In this document: positions 27,793-37,242 of the stretch, piece after piece
Numbering within the stretch: the stretch's first letter is position 1
Layout of the letters: the number at the start of each line of letters is the position of its first letter
Assembly (NCBI GenBank): GCA_014378195.1
Contig: JACMOC010000008.1
Coordinates: forward strand, 145,212-209,211
Source of the DNA: Oligoflexus sp.
Lineage (GTDB): Bacteria; Bdellovibrionota_B; Oligoflexia; Oligoflexales; Oligoflexaceae
Direction of reading: 5' to 3'
DNA length: 64,000 nt
Program-made: the position numbers and the translations under genes
Notes under the pieces: model-generated
The model's input: the letters and a program-made list of their open reading frames with translations, nothing else
What the model was told of the DNA's origin: nothing
The model's database searches: none

Positions 27793-28430
27793 AAACTTCT
27801 GCTGAACGTGAAGGCCAAGAGCCTGACATTCCTAATGACTCCAACATCAATCTCGGGATATGGATTTTCTTACTAACCGAAGCGATGCTTTTCGGTGCAT
27901 TGATTCTTTGTTATTCGGTTATGCGCATTTTGCATCCGGCCGCCTTTAACACAGCTAGCCATCTTTTGGACTGGAAGGCCGGCACGCTCAATACCGCAAT
28001 ACTGTTGTTCAGCAGTTTTTGCATGGCAGTTGCTGTACGGGCTTCGGGTAAAGGAAAAAGTAAAGGGACGTCCGTCCTTCTTTTGGTCTCGGCCTCTTTG
28101 GGTATCTTATTTCTCGCCGTTAAAGGTATGGAATATCATAGTGAATGGTTGAAGTACCTTTTCCCAAACGATGAATTTACTTTTGCGGGACCTGATTCGG
28201 CCTTTGTGAAGCTATTTTTCAATGCCTATTTCATCTTAACCGGACTTCATGCCATCCATCTCACCTTTGGAATTCTATGGTTGTCGGGCTTAGGCATCGC
28301 GAGCTGGGTTTCCCCTCAGTTTCATCGCCGATATCCTAATGCCATAGACTGCGCGGGGCTCTACTGGCATTTCGTTGACATAGTGTGGGTCTTTCTTTTC
28401 CCCCTGCTTTATCTTGTAGGGGGCTCCTAA
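27789..28430 (+). CDS. coxC: Cytochrome c oxidase subunit III
   Basis: A 213-residue protein with five membrane helices. Family patterns include [35 protein letters not shown], and the C-terminal [18 protein letters not shown]. It lacks the first two helices of seven-helix versions, as is usual in bacterial caa3 oxidases. It stabilises subunit I. The start overlaps coxA (ATGA) and the stop overlaps coxD. Confidence 0.92.
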   Translation: MKTSAEREGQEPDIPNDSNINLGIWIFLLTEAMLFGALILCYSVMRILHPAAFNTASHLLDWKAGTLNTAILLFSSFCMAVAVRASGKGKSKGTSVLLLVSASLGILFLAVKGMEYHSEWLKYLFPNDEFTFAGPDSAFVKLFFNAYFILTGLHAIHLTFGILWLSGLGIASWVSPQFHRRYPNAIDCAGLYWHFVDIVWVFLFPLLYLVGGS

Positions 28431-28696
28431 TGATGCAAGGTGTTAAAAGCGATTTGTTTGTCTTCGCTGGGCTTTTGATGCTCTTGATTATGACGGTCGT
28501 CGGATCCTACTGGCCGCTAGGGGAGGGTTTACTGATTTGGAGTTTGGCAATTTCGTCGCTGAAGGCTTATCTCATTATCCGCTTTTATATGAATTTTCGT
28601 GCCGGTGATCGCGCTACCAAGCTTTTTCCTTATTTGGCCGGCGTAGGATTGTTTATTTTGTTGCTCTTGGTCTCGACTGATTTTTTAACGCGATGA
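28430..28696 (+). CDS. coxD: Cytochrome c oxidase subunit IV
   Basis: An 88-residue protein with three membrane helices. The pattern LAISSLKAYLIIRFYMNFR is typical of prokaryotic subunit IV (Cox4_pro). It starts at ATG 28430, sharing its A with the coxC stop; an ATG three bases later is an alternative. Last gene of the respiratory operon. Confidence 0.85.
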   Translation: MMQGVKSDLFVFAGLLMLLIMTVVGSYWPLGEGLLIWSLAISSLKAYLIIRFYMNFRAGDRATKLFPYLAGVGLFILLLLVSTDFLTR

Positions 28697-28817
28697 AAAA
28701 GAAGAATTCACAATTATGAAGGTTACTTCTGGTGGTAGTCCTCTGATCGCAAAGGTCAGGAAACCGTTCCACGTTTCACCAGGAGTCGAGTTTGGAGTTT
28801 GATCGGAGACGAAGAAA

Positions 28818-28843
28818 ATCCGGCTCTTCAAAGAAGGCCGGAT
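28818..28843 (+). terminator. Strong hairpin downstream of the oxidase operon
   Basis: ATCCGGC-T-CTTC pairs with GAAG-GCCGGAT around AAA, giving an 11-pair stem with one bulge. No T tract follows, so it may act as a 3' processing or Rho-assisted end rather than a classic terminator. Confidence 0.45.
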
Positions 28844-28985
28844 CCGTCACTTCGGAGATCACAATGAAAAAAAACGTCACACGGATTCCGGGTGGCCCGG
28901 CTAATCCTCATATATCTATTGTCGGCGTTATGATTGGAAAGATAAAATAGATAATAATTTGGGATATTATAGGAAAAATCTATAG

Positions 28986-29891
28986 ATGAATCATTATAAT
29001 TTCAACCACTTATACTATTTTTTCACCGCAGCTCAGGCCCCCTCGATTTCCGAGGCTGCAAAACAGTTGAAGATCCGTCAGCCGACTCTCACGTCACAAT
29101 TACGAACCTTAGAAGACTCCCTCGGTAAGAGGCTTTTCGAAAAAAAAGGTAGAAAGCTGACACTCACGCATGACGGACGGAATATCCTTCAATACTGTGA
29201 GCAGATTTTTGGTCCAGCCGTCGATTTTGATCATTACGTGCGCGGAAATCTGCTTCAAAAGGCCGGTCATTTTCGGATCGGTCTTTCGATTGAACTCGAC
29301 AGGATTTTTGCGACGTCGTTATTGTCTTGTCTTACCGATGATAGCGACAACGAGCTCCGCATAACTTTGACTTCGGGTGATTTTGAAGAGCTCATCCATC
29401 GCCTTAAATTGAATGTTTACGACGCGATCCTCACCACGCAGGAATCTGGGGATCCCGATTTAGTTCTCTTAGCCGAAGCGAATTTGCCCGTAGCGCTGGT
29501 ATACTCTCCAGAGCATTTCGAAGCGAAAAGTATATCCGCGCCGGACCGTTTAGAAGTCTCGCCCAATCGATGGGTTCTGCCTACCACCAACCGCAGACTA
29601 AGACTGGAAACGGACCGATTTTTCGAAAAATACAAAGTCTCACCGCTTATTAGCTTGGAGAGCGATGTCATTTCTACTTTAGCTCAGGCTGTAACACTGG
29701 GTATCGGAGTAGCCTTACTGCCTTTGCCCTATGTAAGGAGCTATGTGAAGTCAGGGGAACTTAAAGTCTTAGGAGGCATCGGCCCCCTGCTGTGGAAGTC
29801 TAAGATATATCTGTTGGCCAAACGCGAGAAAGCGATGCAGAAGGACCTGCAGAAGATTAAAAATTTCCTGAAAACATTTGATGGGAAATAA
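28986..29891 (+). CDS. LysR-type regulator, NhaR-like
   Basis: A 301-residue protein. The N-terminal winged helix reads FNHLYYFFTAAQAPSISEAAKQL, then QPTLTSQLRTLEDSLGKRLFEKKGRKLTLT, which is close to the NhaR branch of the LysR family (NHLYYFW opening). The rest is a LysR substrate-binding domain. It is followed, convergently, by a fragment of nhaA, the classic NhaR target, which supports the assignment. AGGA lies about 11 bases before the ATG. Confidence 0.82.
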   Translation: MNHYNFNHLYYFFTAAQAPSISEAAKQLKIRQPTLTSQLRTLEDSLGKRLFEKKGRKLTLTHDGRNILQYCEQIFGPAVDFDHYVRGNLLQKAGHFRIGLSIELDRIFATSLLSCLTDDSDNELRITLTSGDFEELIHRLKLNVYDAILTTQESGDPDLVLLAEANLPVALVYSPEHFEAKSISAPDRLEVSPNRWVLPTTNRRLRLETDRFFEKYKVSPLISLESDVISTLAQAVTLGIGVALLPLPYVRSYVKSGELKVLGGIGPLLWKSKIYLLAKREKAMQKDLQKIKNFLKTFDGK

Positions 29892-29913
29892 TCGGGCTAT
29901 GGCGATGCGAAAT

Positions 29914-30141
29914 TTAGGATTTTCTCTTTAAGGTCAAAATTCCGAGTGTGTGAGCACCGGCCGCTCCTGCTGCCGACGCAGCTAATATTCCTAATTTTGC
30001 AGTTTCAAGAACTTCGCCAGCAGGATATGCGAGCTGAGCTTCGAAAAAAGCAATGGTAAAGCCTATGCCTGCGCTTATTCCGATAACGGCGATACCGGGC
30101 CACGTTATGCCGCTGGGCAGTGATGATAGGCGAGACTTTAC
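29914..30141 (-). pseudogene. nhaA: Na+/H+ antiporter NhaA, C-terminal fragment
   Basis: The minus strand encodes about 75 residues typical of the NhaA end: LPSGITWPGIAVIGISAGIG, then AQLAYP and ETAKLGILAASAAGAAG, ending in TAA at 29916-29914. No start codon is in frame, and a TGA lies upstream at 30186-30184. Full NhaA has about 390 residues and twelve helices, so more than three quarters is missing. It converges on the NhaR-like gene. Confidence 0.85.
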
Positions 30142-30435
30142 GGTCTCAAACGGTCTCTTTGATGCGTTGCGATTTTTTATCAGTCACGAGACAGCTCCGC
30201 GAGTTTAAACAGCACGTTTCGATTTCCCTATTCTTGCATGGGTGGAACGTGATCTCACATTTTTTCGGAAAAAAGTGCTGCTCGACGGAACACGAGCCCG
30301 CTATTAGATAGGAAATGAGAGGTACAGCCAATCTCGACGGTAATCTTTGAGATCGTTTTTTTTCCATTTATTGTTTCGAATTGGAAATTCCGAATTGGAA
30401 GGGTAAGCTCTTGAGTGTCCCGTGAAGGAGCAGTT

Positions 30436-30936
30436 ATGAAATTAAATATTGTCTCTGGGATTTTGGTATGGCTCTTCTCCGGTGTGTCTTTCGGGCAAAA
30501 TCTGCCCGATAGAAATTCAATTACGATCTCTCCAAAAAGCAGCGATTCACCTGTGCAAAATGGTCGGATTAGTTTGAAATCGGAAGTCGTGCCTTTGATT
30601 TATCGTGAGCGTCCCGCTCCACGCTATCCTGATTCTGCAAAAAGTGAGGACCAAAAAAAATATCAAGCTAAAGTCCGGGCGAAGCTTGATGAACACATCA
30701 TCGAAATAGAAAATTTGAAAGATCGAATCGATCGATTGAAAGCCTATAAACGCTCGGAAGTGCTTCCTTTCTTGAGAACCGCTGAGGGCAATCGTTCAGT
30801 CGCTCGAACAAAATTGAACCAGTTGGACTTTTACCCGCCTGACCAGTGGACTGCGTTTCGCAGTGGAATCGATAGAGCTATGAAGAATCTCGAAGAATCG
30901 ATTGTAACACTTGCATATCGCCTGCCTGAGCCGTGA
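30436..30936 (+). CDS. Secreted hypothetical protein with coiled-coil core
   Basis: A 166-residue protein with a signal peptide (MKLNIVSGILVWLFSGVSFGQ), preceded by GAAGGAG. After a Ser/Pro-rich linker there is a long helix (IIEIENLKDRIDRLKAYKR) likely to form a coiled coil, and a C-terminal helix ending in LAYRLPEP. Its stop overlaps the start of the BON protein, so the two are coupled. No known family recognised. Confidence 0.6.
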   Translation: MKLNIVSGILVWLFSGVSFGQNLPDRNSITISPKSSDSPVQNGRISLKSEVVPLIYRERPAPRYPDSAKSEDQKKYQAKVRAKLDEHIIEIENLKDRIDRLKAYKRSEVLPFLRTAEGNRSVARTKLNQLDFYPPDQWTAFRSGIDRAMKNLEESIVTLAYRLPEP

Positions 30937-31439
30937 TGCCGAAGTATCTGACGGAGATGCCTAGTTCTTCCCTTGGAACACCACGGGGCCGCAAAACACA
31001 TGGGAATAAGCTGGCTGAGGAAAAGTCAAATTCTCTTAAGGCTGATGCACCGGCTCAAACCGCCGACCCCTTGCAAGCTTCCGATAGTGCCAACGGAGGC
31101 AGTTTCGTTGATATGTCGGCTATGAATCCGCCGACTGAAAACTTGACCGTCAAGCGACTGACTGATAGCGACATGGGAAAGACTGCTGATGAACAGGGCG
31201 GCAGCAGGACAGACGTAGCGATTACGCGTAGAATACGACGTCAAATCATCAAAAACAAAAAACTTTCTGTCTATGCTCATAATGTGAAAATTTTTACGGT
31301 AAATAGTCGGGTAACTTTAATGGGTCCCGTTCGTTCTAATAAGGAACGTCAGACGATTGAAGACGCTGCGGTGAAAGTCGCTGGATTTGATAATGTAACA
31401 AGTGGCCTAGAGATCAATTCAAAAGACGCGGGTCGTTAG
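30936..31439 (+). CDS. BON-domain protein with disordered N-terminal half
   Basis: A 167-residue protein. Residues 1-90 are low complexity (Ser, Ala, Asp). Residues about 95-160 form one BON domain: DVAITRRIRRQIIKNKKLS, then VKIFTVNSRVTLMGPV, then IEDAAVKVAGFDNVTSGLEI. BON domains bind phospholipid or other envelope components; OsmY is the best-known stress-induced member. No signal peptide is seen. The start sits in the TGATG overlap with the previous gene. Confidence 0.75.
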   Translation: MPKYLTEMPSSSLGTPRGRKTHGNKLAEEKSNSLKADAPAQTADPLQASDSANGGSFVDMSAMNPPTENLTVKRLTDSDMGKTADEQGGSRTDVAITRRIRRQIIKNKKLSVYAHNVKIFTVNSRVTLMGPVRSNKERQTIEDAAVKVAGFDNVTSGLEINSKDAGR

Positions 31440-31581
31440 TCGTAGCAGATCTTGAGCATTTCATTTGCTGGCCAGCTGATTGAAGCATTCCATTTACCCA
31501 AAGTAACCGGGGGCTTCGAACCCCAGTTCTTGGGATCTCGATCCATGATTCATACTTGCGACCCAAAGGATAAGAGGCCCT

Positions 31582-31818
31582 CTAATTTTTAACGTCTGCA
31601 TTCGAACGCCTATTCCGAGCACTTTCGATCGCCTTTTTTAAATGATTGCGATCCATGTCTTGATAGTCTGATAAACCCAATGCTTTAGCCTGCGCATAAA
31701 GATCGGCTGTGCTCGATCCTGGAAAACGGTCGTCAGGAATTGCATCTTCCGGATGGAAGTTGCCGATATTTTTGACAAACGTTTTGCCATTATCCTGCTC
31801 TATTGAGTTCTTACCCAT
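31582..31818 (-). CDS. Small hypothetical protein with Rho-N/SAP-like motif
   Basis: A 78-residue protein starting MGKNSIEQDN; AAAGGA lies about ten bases upstream, which favours this Met over one three codons earlier. The C-terminal half (TADLYAQAKALGLSDYQDMDRNHLKKAIE) resembles the helix-extended-helix of Rho_N or SAP-type nucleic-acid-binding motifs, where short helices and a Lys-Ala-Ile ending are typical. The match is suggestive only. Confidence 0.5.
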   Translation of the reverse strand: MGKNSIEQDNGKTFVKNIGNFHPEDAIPDDRFPGSSTADLYAQAKALGLSDYQDMDRNHLKKAIESARNRRSNADVKN

Positions 31819-32001
31819 AACAAGCATCCTTTTTTTAAAACGAAATTGAGTTATCGTCTCCGGTGAGGACCTTGCAATTTCAAGTCCAACGGTTCAAATT
31901 TAACAAAATGTTTTATATAGCGGACGCTTTGCTGATTTTCTCAGAATTGATGGTAATGGCTCAAAAATGGAGGAAATCATGACGCAAAAAAAGATCCATA
32001 A

Positions 32002-32145
32002 GGGCGAATACCAATTGCCGCTGGTTTGCTTTATCCGGTGTTCGGCATCGTTCATAGTCCGATGATCGTGGCGGCAGCAATGAGCCTAAGTTGTGTTTCA
32101 GTTATCGGCAATGCCATACGGTTGCGTCCCTTGAAGATTGATTAA
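32002..32145 (+). pseudogene. copA: Copper-translocating P-type ATPase CopA, C-terminal fragment
   Basis: About 47 residues in frame with no start: [20 protein letters not shown], then [19 protein letters not shown], ending with TAA at 32143-32145. This is the well-conserved last membrane pair of heavy-metal P1B ATPases. An in-frame TAA sits just upstream (31999-32001). A short ATG-initiated reading frame in another frame covers the same bases and is not meaningful. Everything before the last two helices has been lost. Confidence 0.8.
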
Positions 32146-32165
32146 AGCGAAAGACAAACGGGTCT

Positions 32166-33396
32166 TTACATATCCGGCGCTTTCCTTGTCAAAGCATAGG
32201 TATCTCGGGCAATCATGATCTCTTCATTCGTCGGAATTACAAGAATCTCCACTGGGCTTCCAAGCTTTGATACCAGACCTTCCTTGGCGATTCCAAGGTT
32301 ACTATTTGCGTCATAGTCAAGCTGGAGTCCGAGGTGGTCGAGACCACTCGCAATTTTTTCGCGAATTACGGCCGAATTTTCAGCGATTCCGCCGCAAAAG
32401 ATCACGGCCTTGACAGGTCCGACTGCCGCTAGATAGGAACCTAGATATTTTCGCGCTCGGTAGCTAAATATATCGATAGCCAGTTGAGCTCGGCGATCCT
32501 GATTCTCTTTTACTTCTGCGAGCAGACTGCGCATATCACTCGTGATACCCGATATACCCAGCAGGCCCGAATTTTTATCGAGCATCGATTGAACATCGGG
32601 GAACGTCATTCCTTGCTTGCTTGCTTGCTAGGATCTCAATGATGGATGGATCGATATCTCCGGACCGCGTCCCCATAACTAGACCTTCGGTTGGAGTCAT
32701 CCCCATTGAGGTATCAATCGATTGGCCTTCGCGGATTGCACAGGCTGAGCAGCCATTACCAAGGTGAAAGATAATAATATTGCTTTCCTTTTCGGATACT
32801 CCTGTCAGATCTCTGTAGCGTTCGCTGACGAATCGAAAGGATGTGCCGTGGAACCCGTAGCGACGAATCTTATTGTGACTGTAGGTCGAATAAGGGAGGG
32901 CATAGAGCCAAGCTATTTCGGGCATAGTCTAATGAAATGCAGTATCAAATACTGCAATCTGGGGAACGGATGGGCCAAGGAGGTTTTGCAGAGTCGTAAT
33001 TCCCTTAATATTTGCAGGATTATGAAGGGGAGCGAGTTCGATGCAGTCGTCGAGGACTTCTAGGATTTCGGGTGTGATAAGAACGGAATTTCTAAAATGT
33101 TCGCCTCCGTGGACCACCCTATGACCGACTCCATAAATATCGGACAAGCTTGTGAAGCCGACCATCCGATCCTGATTGCGCTTGAGAGCATTTATTATAA
33201 ATGCAAGAGCCTGGGAACTGTCTCGAAGGGGAGCTGACTGTTTGCTTCTTTTGGCATTGATAGTGAGCGATATAATGGCTTCGCCGCCTATTCTTTCTAC
33301 CTCCCCTGATGCCAATAGCTTTTCGCTATTGTCATCGATAGCTACAAGTTGGAATTTTAAAGAGGAGCTGCCGTTGTTTAAGACTAAGATATTCAT
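32166..33396 (-). pseudogene. ackA: Acetate kinase, disrupted by in-frame TAG and a tetranucleotide frameshift
   Basis: The start MNILVLNNGSSSLKFQ (ATG 33396, GAGAAAG upstream) and the end IPTNEEIMIARDTYALTR are those of acetate kinase, which interconverts acetate and acetyl phosphate with ATP. TAG at 32931-32929 interrupts VFDTAFH-stop-TMP exactly where the family has Gln (CAG to TAG). A second lesion lies in a (TTGC)4 run at 32613-32628. Removing one unit would restore the frame as [14 protein letters not shown], matching the family. Other motifs ([26 protein letters not shown]) are intact. Upstream xfp would supply acetyl phosphate. Confidence 0.88.
32613..32628. repeat. (TTGC)4 tetranucleotide repeat inside ackA
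   Basis: Four exact units. Three units would put both halves of ackA in one frame. Confidence 0.9.
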
Positions 33397-33741
33397 TTTG
33401 ATCTTTCTCATTATGTTTGACGAATTTATTGACTGGGGAAGACTCTTTGAATCTTCTTTTCAAAGTAACCCCCCTGAGAAATGTATCCATACAATGCTGA
33501 CGACTGGCTCTATTTAGAGAACAAACGACTGATCATCACAACACCCCGTTACTTTCTCCTACGACGCCAGTGGTACTCAAATGAACTCTCAGCGCTCCCA
33601 ATTATCCTATAGCGGATGTGTAGTTGAAGTGGTTCTTATATTGCAGACCTTTCCATTCTCTTTCCAAACGTAAAAGATTCGCCTTCTCTCCGGAATGTAA
33701 TATCAGGTCTTTTTGCCAACCGATTGACAAAGGAAAATAAT
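33397..33741. other. Intergenic region between divergent ackA and HAD-like genes
   Basis: About 345 bases. I see no protein-like frame with support and no strong hairpin. It should hold the two divergent promoters, but no clear -35/-10 pair stands out. Confidence 0.4.
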
Positions 33742-34422
33742 ATGGAACACCCGAATGCAGTATCCTGCGTTTTTCTTGATATTGGTGGCGTCCTCTTGAG
33801 CGATGGCTGGGGCCATGAGTCTCGCCATTTAGCGACAAAAACCTTTAACTTAGATCAGAAAGAATTTGAACATCGACACTCACAAGCGTTCGATACTCAT
33901 CAGCTCGGCAATATGACACTAGAGGCCTACCTTGATCTAGTAGTGTTTTATAGGCCACGAAGTTTTACTCATTTGCAGTTCCGGGACTTTATGTTTGCTC
34001 AGTCCACACCCAATCCCTTGATGATTAAACACTTTCAAGGCCTAAAGAAAAAGTTCGGACTAAAAATTTTCGTGGTCAGCAACGAAGGTCGTGAATTAAA
34101 TGCTTATCGTCTGGCAAAATTTGAACTGAATAGTTTTGTCGATACTTATGTTTCGTCTTGTTATGTGCACATAAACAAACCCAACCGGAGCATTTTTCAG
34201 CTCGCACTCGATTTGTCTCAGGTCGCGGTCGATCAAATCGTTTACGTTGAGAACACCGCAATGTATGTGGAGATTGCGAGGACTATGGGTATTAAAAGTA
34301 TTCTCCACAATAACTATACCGAAACTTGCCGCGAGCTGGCTCTCTTTGGTTTGAGTCTGAACGAAGGCGATAATCAAGGTTTAAACAGCCGCCGCTGGTC
34401 GAGCCCAGCCCAAACTTTATAA
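33742..34422 (+). CDS. HAD-superfamily hydrolase
   Basis: A 226-residue protein; ATG 33742 follows AAAGGAAAA. HAD motif I is FLDIGGVLL (nucleophile Asp12), motif II is VVSNEGREL, and the motif III Lys is in HINKPNRSIF. Motif IV reads VYVENTAMY, where family members usually have two acidic residues (for example VDD or EDT), so metal binding may be weakened. The family acts on small phosphate esters. It precedes xfp by about 50 bases on the same strand, suggesting a role in sugar-phosphate metabolism. Confidence 0.78.
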   Translation: MEHPNAVSCVFLDIGGVLLSDGWGHESRHLATKTFNLDQKEFEHRHSQAFDTHQLGNMTLEAYLDLVVFYRPRSFTHLQFRDFMFAQSTPNPLMIKHFQGLKKKFGLKIFVVSNEGRELNAYRLAKFELNSFVDTYVSSCYVHINKPNRSIFQLALDLSQVAVDQIVYVENTAMYVEIARTMGIKSILHNNYTETCRELALFGLSLNEGDNQGLNSRRWSSPAQTL

Positions 34423-34475
34423 GGAGCACATTAAATCAGGATTTTCGAATCGAATCATAGAGAAGGTTTATTGTC

Positions 34476-35867
34476 ATGACGAATACGCTCTCTCCCGATC
34501 TTTTGACAAAAATCGACGCTTACTGGCGTGCAGCCAACTATCTCTCTGTTGGTCAAATATATCTCTACGCGAATCCGCACGCTAATGGTGGCAAGCTCCT
34601 GCGTGACTTGCACATGCCTGACTTTCGAGAGTACGCAACGAAGTCAGGAAAAAGAGGGCAGCTCGGTAAGGGTGATACTCATGTGCTCGGGCCCTTCCTT
34701 CGTGATGTCGTAAAGCTTAATGCGAAAGACCGAAATTTCCGAATCTTTGGTCCTGATGAAACGCTATCCAATGGCCTCGAGGCTGTATTTGAAAGTACCG
34801 ACCGTCAATGGGATGCCCCAACCCAAGCTTATGATGAGTTTCTCGCACCGACTGGTGGTGTTGTCGAAATGTTGAGTGAGCATCAGTGTGAAGGATGGCT
34901 TGAGGGCTACCTGTTGACCGGGCGGCACGGCCTTTTCAATTCCTATGAAGCCTTTATCCATATTGTGGACTCGATGTTCAATCAACACGCGAAGTGGTTG
35001 AAAGTCTCAGCAGAGCTGTCCTGGCGACGAAAAATAGCATCGCTTAATTATCTTTTAGCGTCCCATGTCTGGCGCCAAGACCACAATGGTTTTACTCATC
35101 AAGATCCAGGTTTTATAGACCATGTGGTAAATAAGAAGGCGAGTATTGTTCGAGTCTATCTCCCGCCCGATGCGAATTGTTTGCTTTCTGTTATGGACCA
35201 TTGTTTGCGAAGTTGTCATTACGTGAACGTCGTAATCGCGGGTAAACACCCAGCTCCTCAGTGGTTGACCATGGAAGAAGCGCTTACCCATTGCCAAGAA
35301 GGTATTGGCATCTGGCAATGGGCTAGCAACGATCATGATCAGTCCCCCGATCTTGTCATGGTGTGTTGCGGCGATGTCCCTACTCTAGAAACTCTTGCAG
35401 CTGTATCGATCATGAGAGAGCATTTGCCTGAACTTAAGATCCGAGTAGTCAATGTCGTGGACCTCATGAAACTCCAATCCTCTGACAAACATCCTCATGG
35501 ATTGAATGACACCGATTTCGATTTGATGTTCACTAAAGATCGCCCCGTGATCTTCGCGTTCCATTCTTATCCGGGTTTGGTTCATAAATTGACTTATAGC
35601 CGAACCAATCACAATAATTTCCATGTTCACGGGTATAAGGAAGAAGGAACGGTCACAACACCTTTTGATATGACTGTCCTTAATGAGATCGATCGTTTTC
35701 ATCTGGTTATAAATGCCGTCGATCGTTTGGGTTCGATAGCTGGTGAGAAAGGCGTCTATCTCAAACAGCAGCTTCAGGACAAGCTCATTAAACATAAACA
35801 GTATATCAAGCTTATGGGGCAGGATCTTCCCGAAATCAGGGAATGGGTCTGGAGTCAATCGATATGA
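34476..35867 (+). pseudogene. xfp: Phosphoketolase with large in-frame internal deletion
   Basis: 463 codons instead of about 790. The first 34 residues ([20 protein letters not shown]) match the N terminus of xylulose-5-phosphate/fructose-6-phosphate phosphoketolase. The next residues jump from LYANP straight to [16 protein letters not shown], which in the family lies some 330 residues later. The removed part contains the thiamine-diphosphate-binding domain. The remaining C-terminal half, including [22 protein letters not shown] and [13 protein letters not shown], is open to the end. The enzyme would make acetyl phosphate for ackA, but this form should be inactive. The ORF is uninterrupted, so a stable protein may still be made. 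Confidence 0.85.
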
Positions 35868-36877
35868 ATGCTCAAGAATTACTTGGTACAGTAAAGGCTT
35901 TGATGGCGGGCGACAAAGGCCTGGTGGCTATGGATGAAAGCAATTCGACTTGTAATGCACGCTTCAAGACGTACGGAATTGCTCAAACGGAAGAAAACCG
36001 CAGGGCCTACAGAGAATTGATCATATCTACTCCTGAACTTTCACAATATATCAGTGGAGCCATACTTTACGACGAGACCATTCGCCAAAAAACCGAACGC
36101 GGAGTTCCGATCGCGAATGCCCTTATTGCGTCTGGAATTGTTCCCGGCATCAAGGTCGAAACGGGCGCAAAGGAAATGGCTGGGCACGCTGGCGAAAAAG
36201 TAACAGAGGGTTTGGACAATCTGCGCAACCGTTTAGGGGAATACTCAGAAATGGGAGCCCGTTTTGTGAAATGGCGAATGGTTACATTAATAGGTAAAAA
36301 TATGCCCTCTCGAGCATGCATTGAGGCTAACGCTTCGTCATTGGCGCGCTAGGCGATACTTTGTCAAGAGGCCGGCCTCGTTCCTATTGTGGAAGCCGAG
36401 GTCCTCATGGACGGAGACCATAGTTTAGAACGGTCTTTAGAGATTACAGAAATGGTTCTACAGGAAGTATTTCATCAGCTCCATCTCCAAGGGACTTTTC
36501 TGGAAGGCCTTATTCTAAAACCAAATATGATAGCACCGGGATTGAGTTGTCCTCAGGAAAATTCTGCATCTGACGGCGCGGATGCAACGATGAAATGCCT
36601 GCTTCGATCTGTGCCAGCAGCAGTTGGCGGCATTGCTTTCCTGTCAGGTGGACAACCGGCTGAACTGGCTTCCGTTCGGCTCAACGCAATCAGTCTAGTC
36701 CATAATAAACGACAGGTTTGGCCGCTAACGTTCTCATTTTTCAGAGCTCTTCAGTTAGAAGCGCTTGCGATATGGAGCGGTGACCCGCAGAAAGTTGGGA
36801 AAGCTCAGGGCAATCTGCGTCATTTTGCTAAGCAAAATTCTGCTGCACGTCGAGGCGCGTTAAGAGTTGCTCTGTAG
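35864..36877 (+). pseudogene. Class I fructose-bisphosphate aldolase with in-frame TAG
   Basis: 338 codons in one frame, starting [20 protein letters not shown] in an ATGA overlap with xfp. Conserved blocks: DESNSTCNARF, GVPIANALIASGIVPGIKVE, VKWRMVT (Schiff-base region), CQEAGLVPIVEAEVLMDGDH, LKPNMIAPG, and FLSGGQ. TAG at 36350-36352 replaces the Tyr of the usual LARYA sequence (SLAR-stop-AILCQEAG). The frame is otherwise preserved, so this looks like a single recent nonsense change. It would cleave fructose-1,6-bisphosphate. Confidence 0.87.
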
Positions 36878-36939
36878 AGTGGCCCGCATAATGCATAGGC
36901 TAAATTAGTTTTAACATTTACTAATTGACGGAGAGAGTC

Positions 36940-37224
36940 ATGTTCTTCTCAGACGCTGGTTATTACGGAATGCATTATTCCTGGTGGTTTTTTTGGATCA
37001 TTGTTTGGTTCGCTTATTTTGCTTTTTTAACTCCCGTTCGCCGCGGTCATTGGAAACGAATCAATGTAAATCCCCTGGATCTTCTGCAACAAAGACTCGC
37101 TACCGGCGAAATCAAAGAGGAGGAATACAATAGACTCAAAATGGTAATTGAGCGGGACAGGCAACGAGATTTTGATGAAAAAAACTCTTCGCATTCTGTC
37201 ACGAATAAATTTAGGCGCGTATAA
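36940..37224 (+). CDS. SHOCT-domain membrane protein
   Basis: A 94-residue protein; the ATG at 36940 has GGAGAGAG upstream. One membrane helix (about 13-31) is followed by a basic linker and a C-terminal SHOCT motif: NPLDLLQQRLATGEIKEEEY. SHOCT is a short helical module often found at the end of membrane proteins, perhaps for oligomerisation. It belongs to a compact set with the next two genes (gaps of 18 bases and a 4-base overlap). Confidence 0.75.
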   Translation: MFFSDAGYYGMHYSWWFFWIIVWFAYFAFLTPVRRGHWKRINVNPLDLLQQRLATGEIKEEEYNRLKMVIERDRQRDFDEKNSSHSVTNKFRRV

Positions 37225-37242
37225 GTGATAGGAGCTAGAGAC

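Noticed and set aside
30146..30367. Minus-strand reading frame of 73 codons with eight Cys and a lipobox-like leader
   Set aside because: It overlaps the nhaA remnant region, has no ribosome-binding site, and its Cys richness can arise by chance; not enough support.
31511..31530. GGGGCTTCGAACCCC-like element resembling a tRNA T-arm
   Set aside because: No acceptor, D or anticodon arms can be drawn around it; treated as a chance hairpin.
31979..32062. Short ATG-initiated frame beginning [10 protein letters not shown] with GGAGG upstream
   Set aside because: It covers the copA remnant in a different frame, and the copA frame has clear family similarity.
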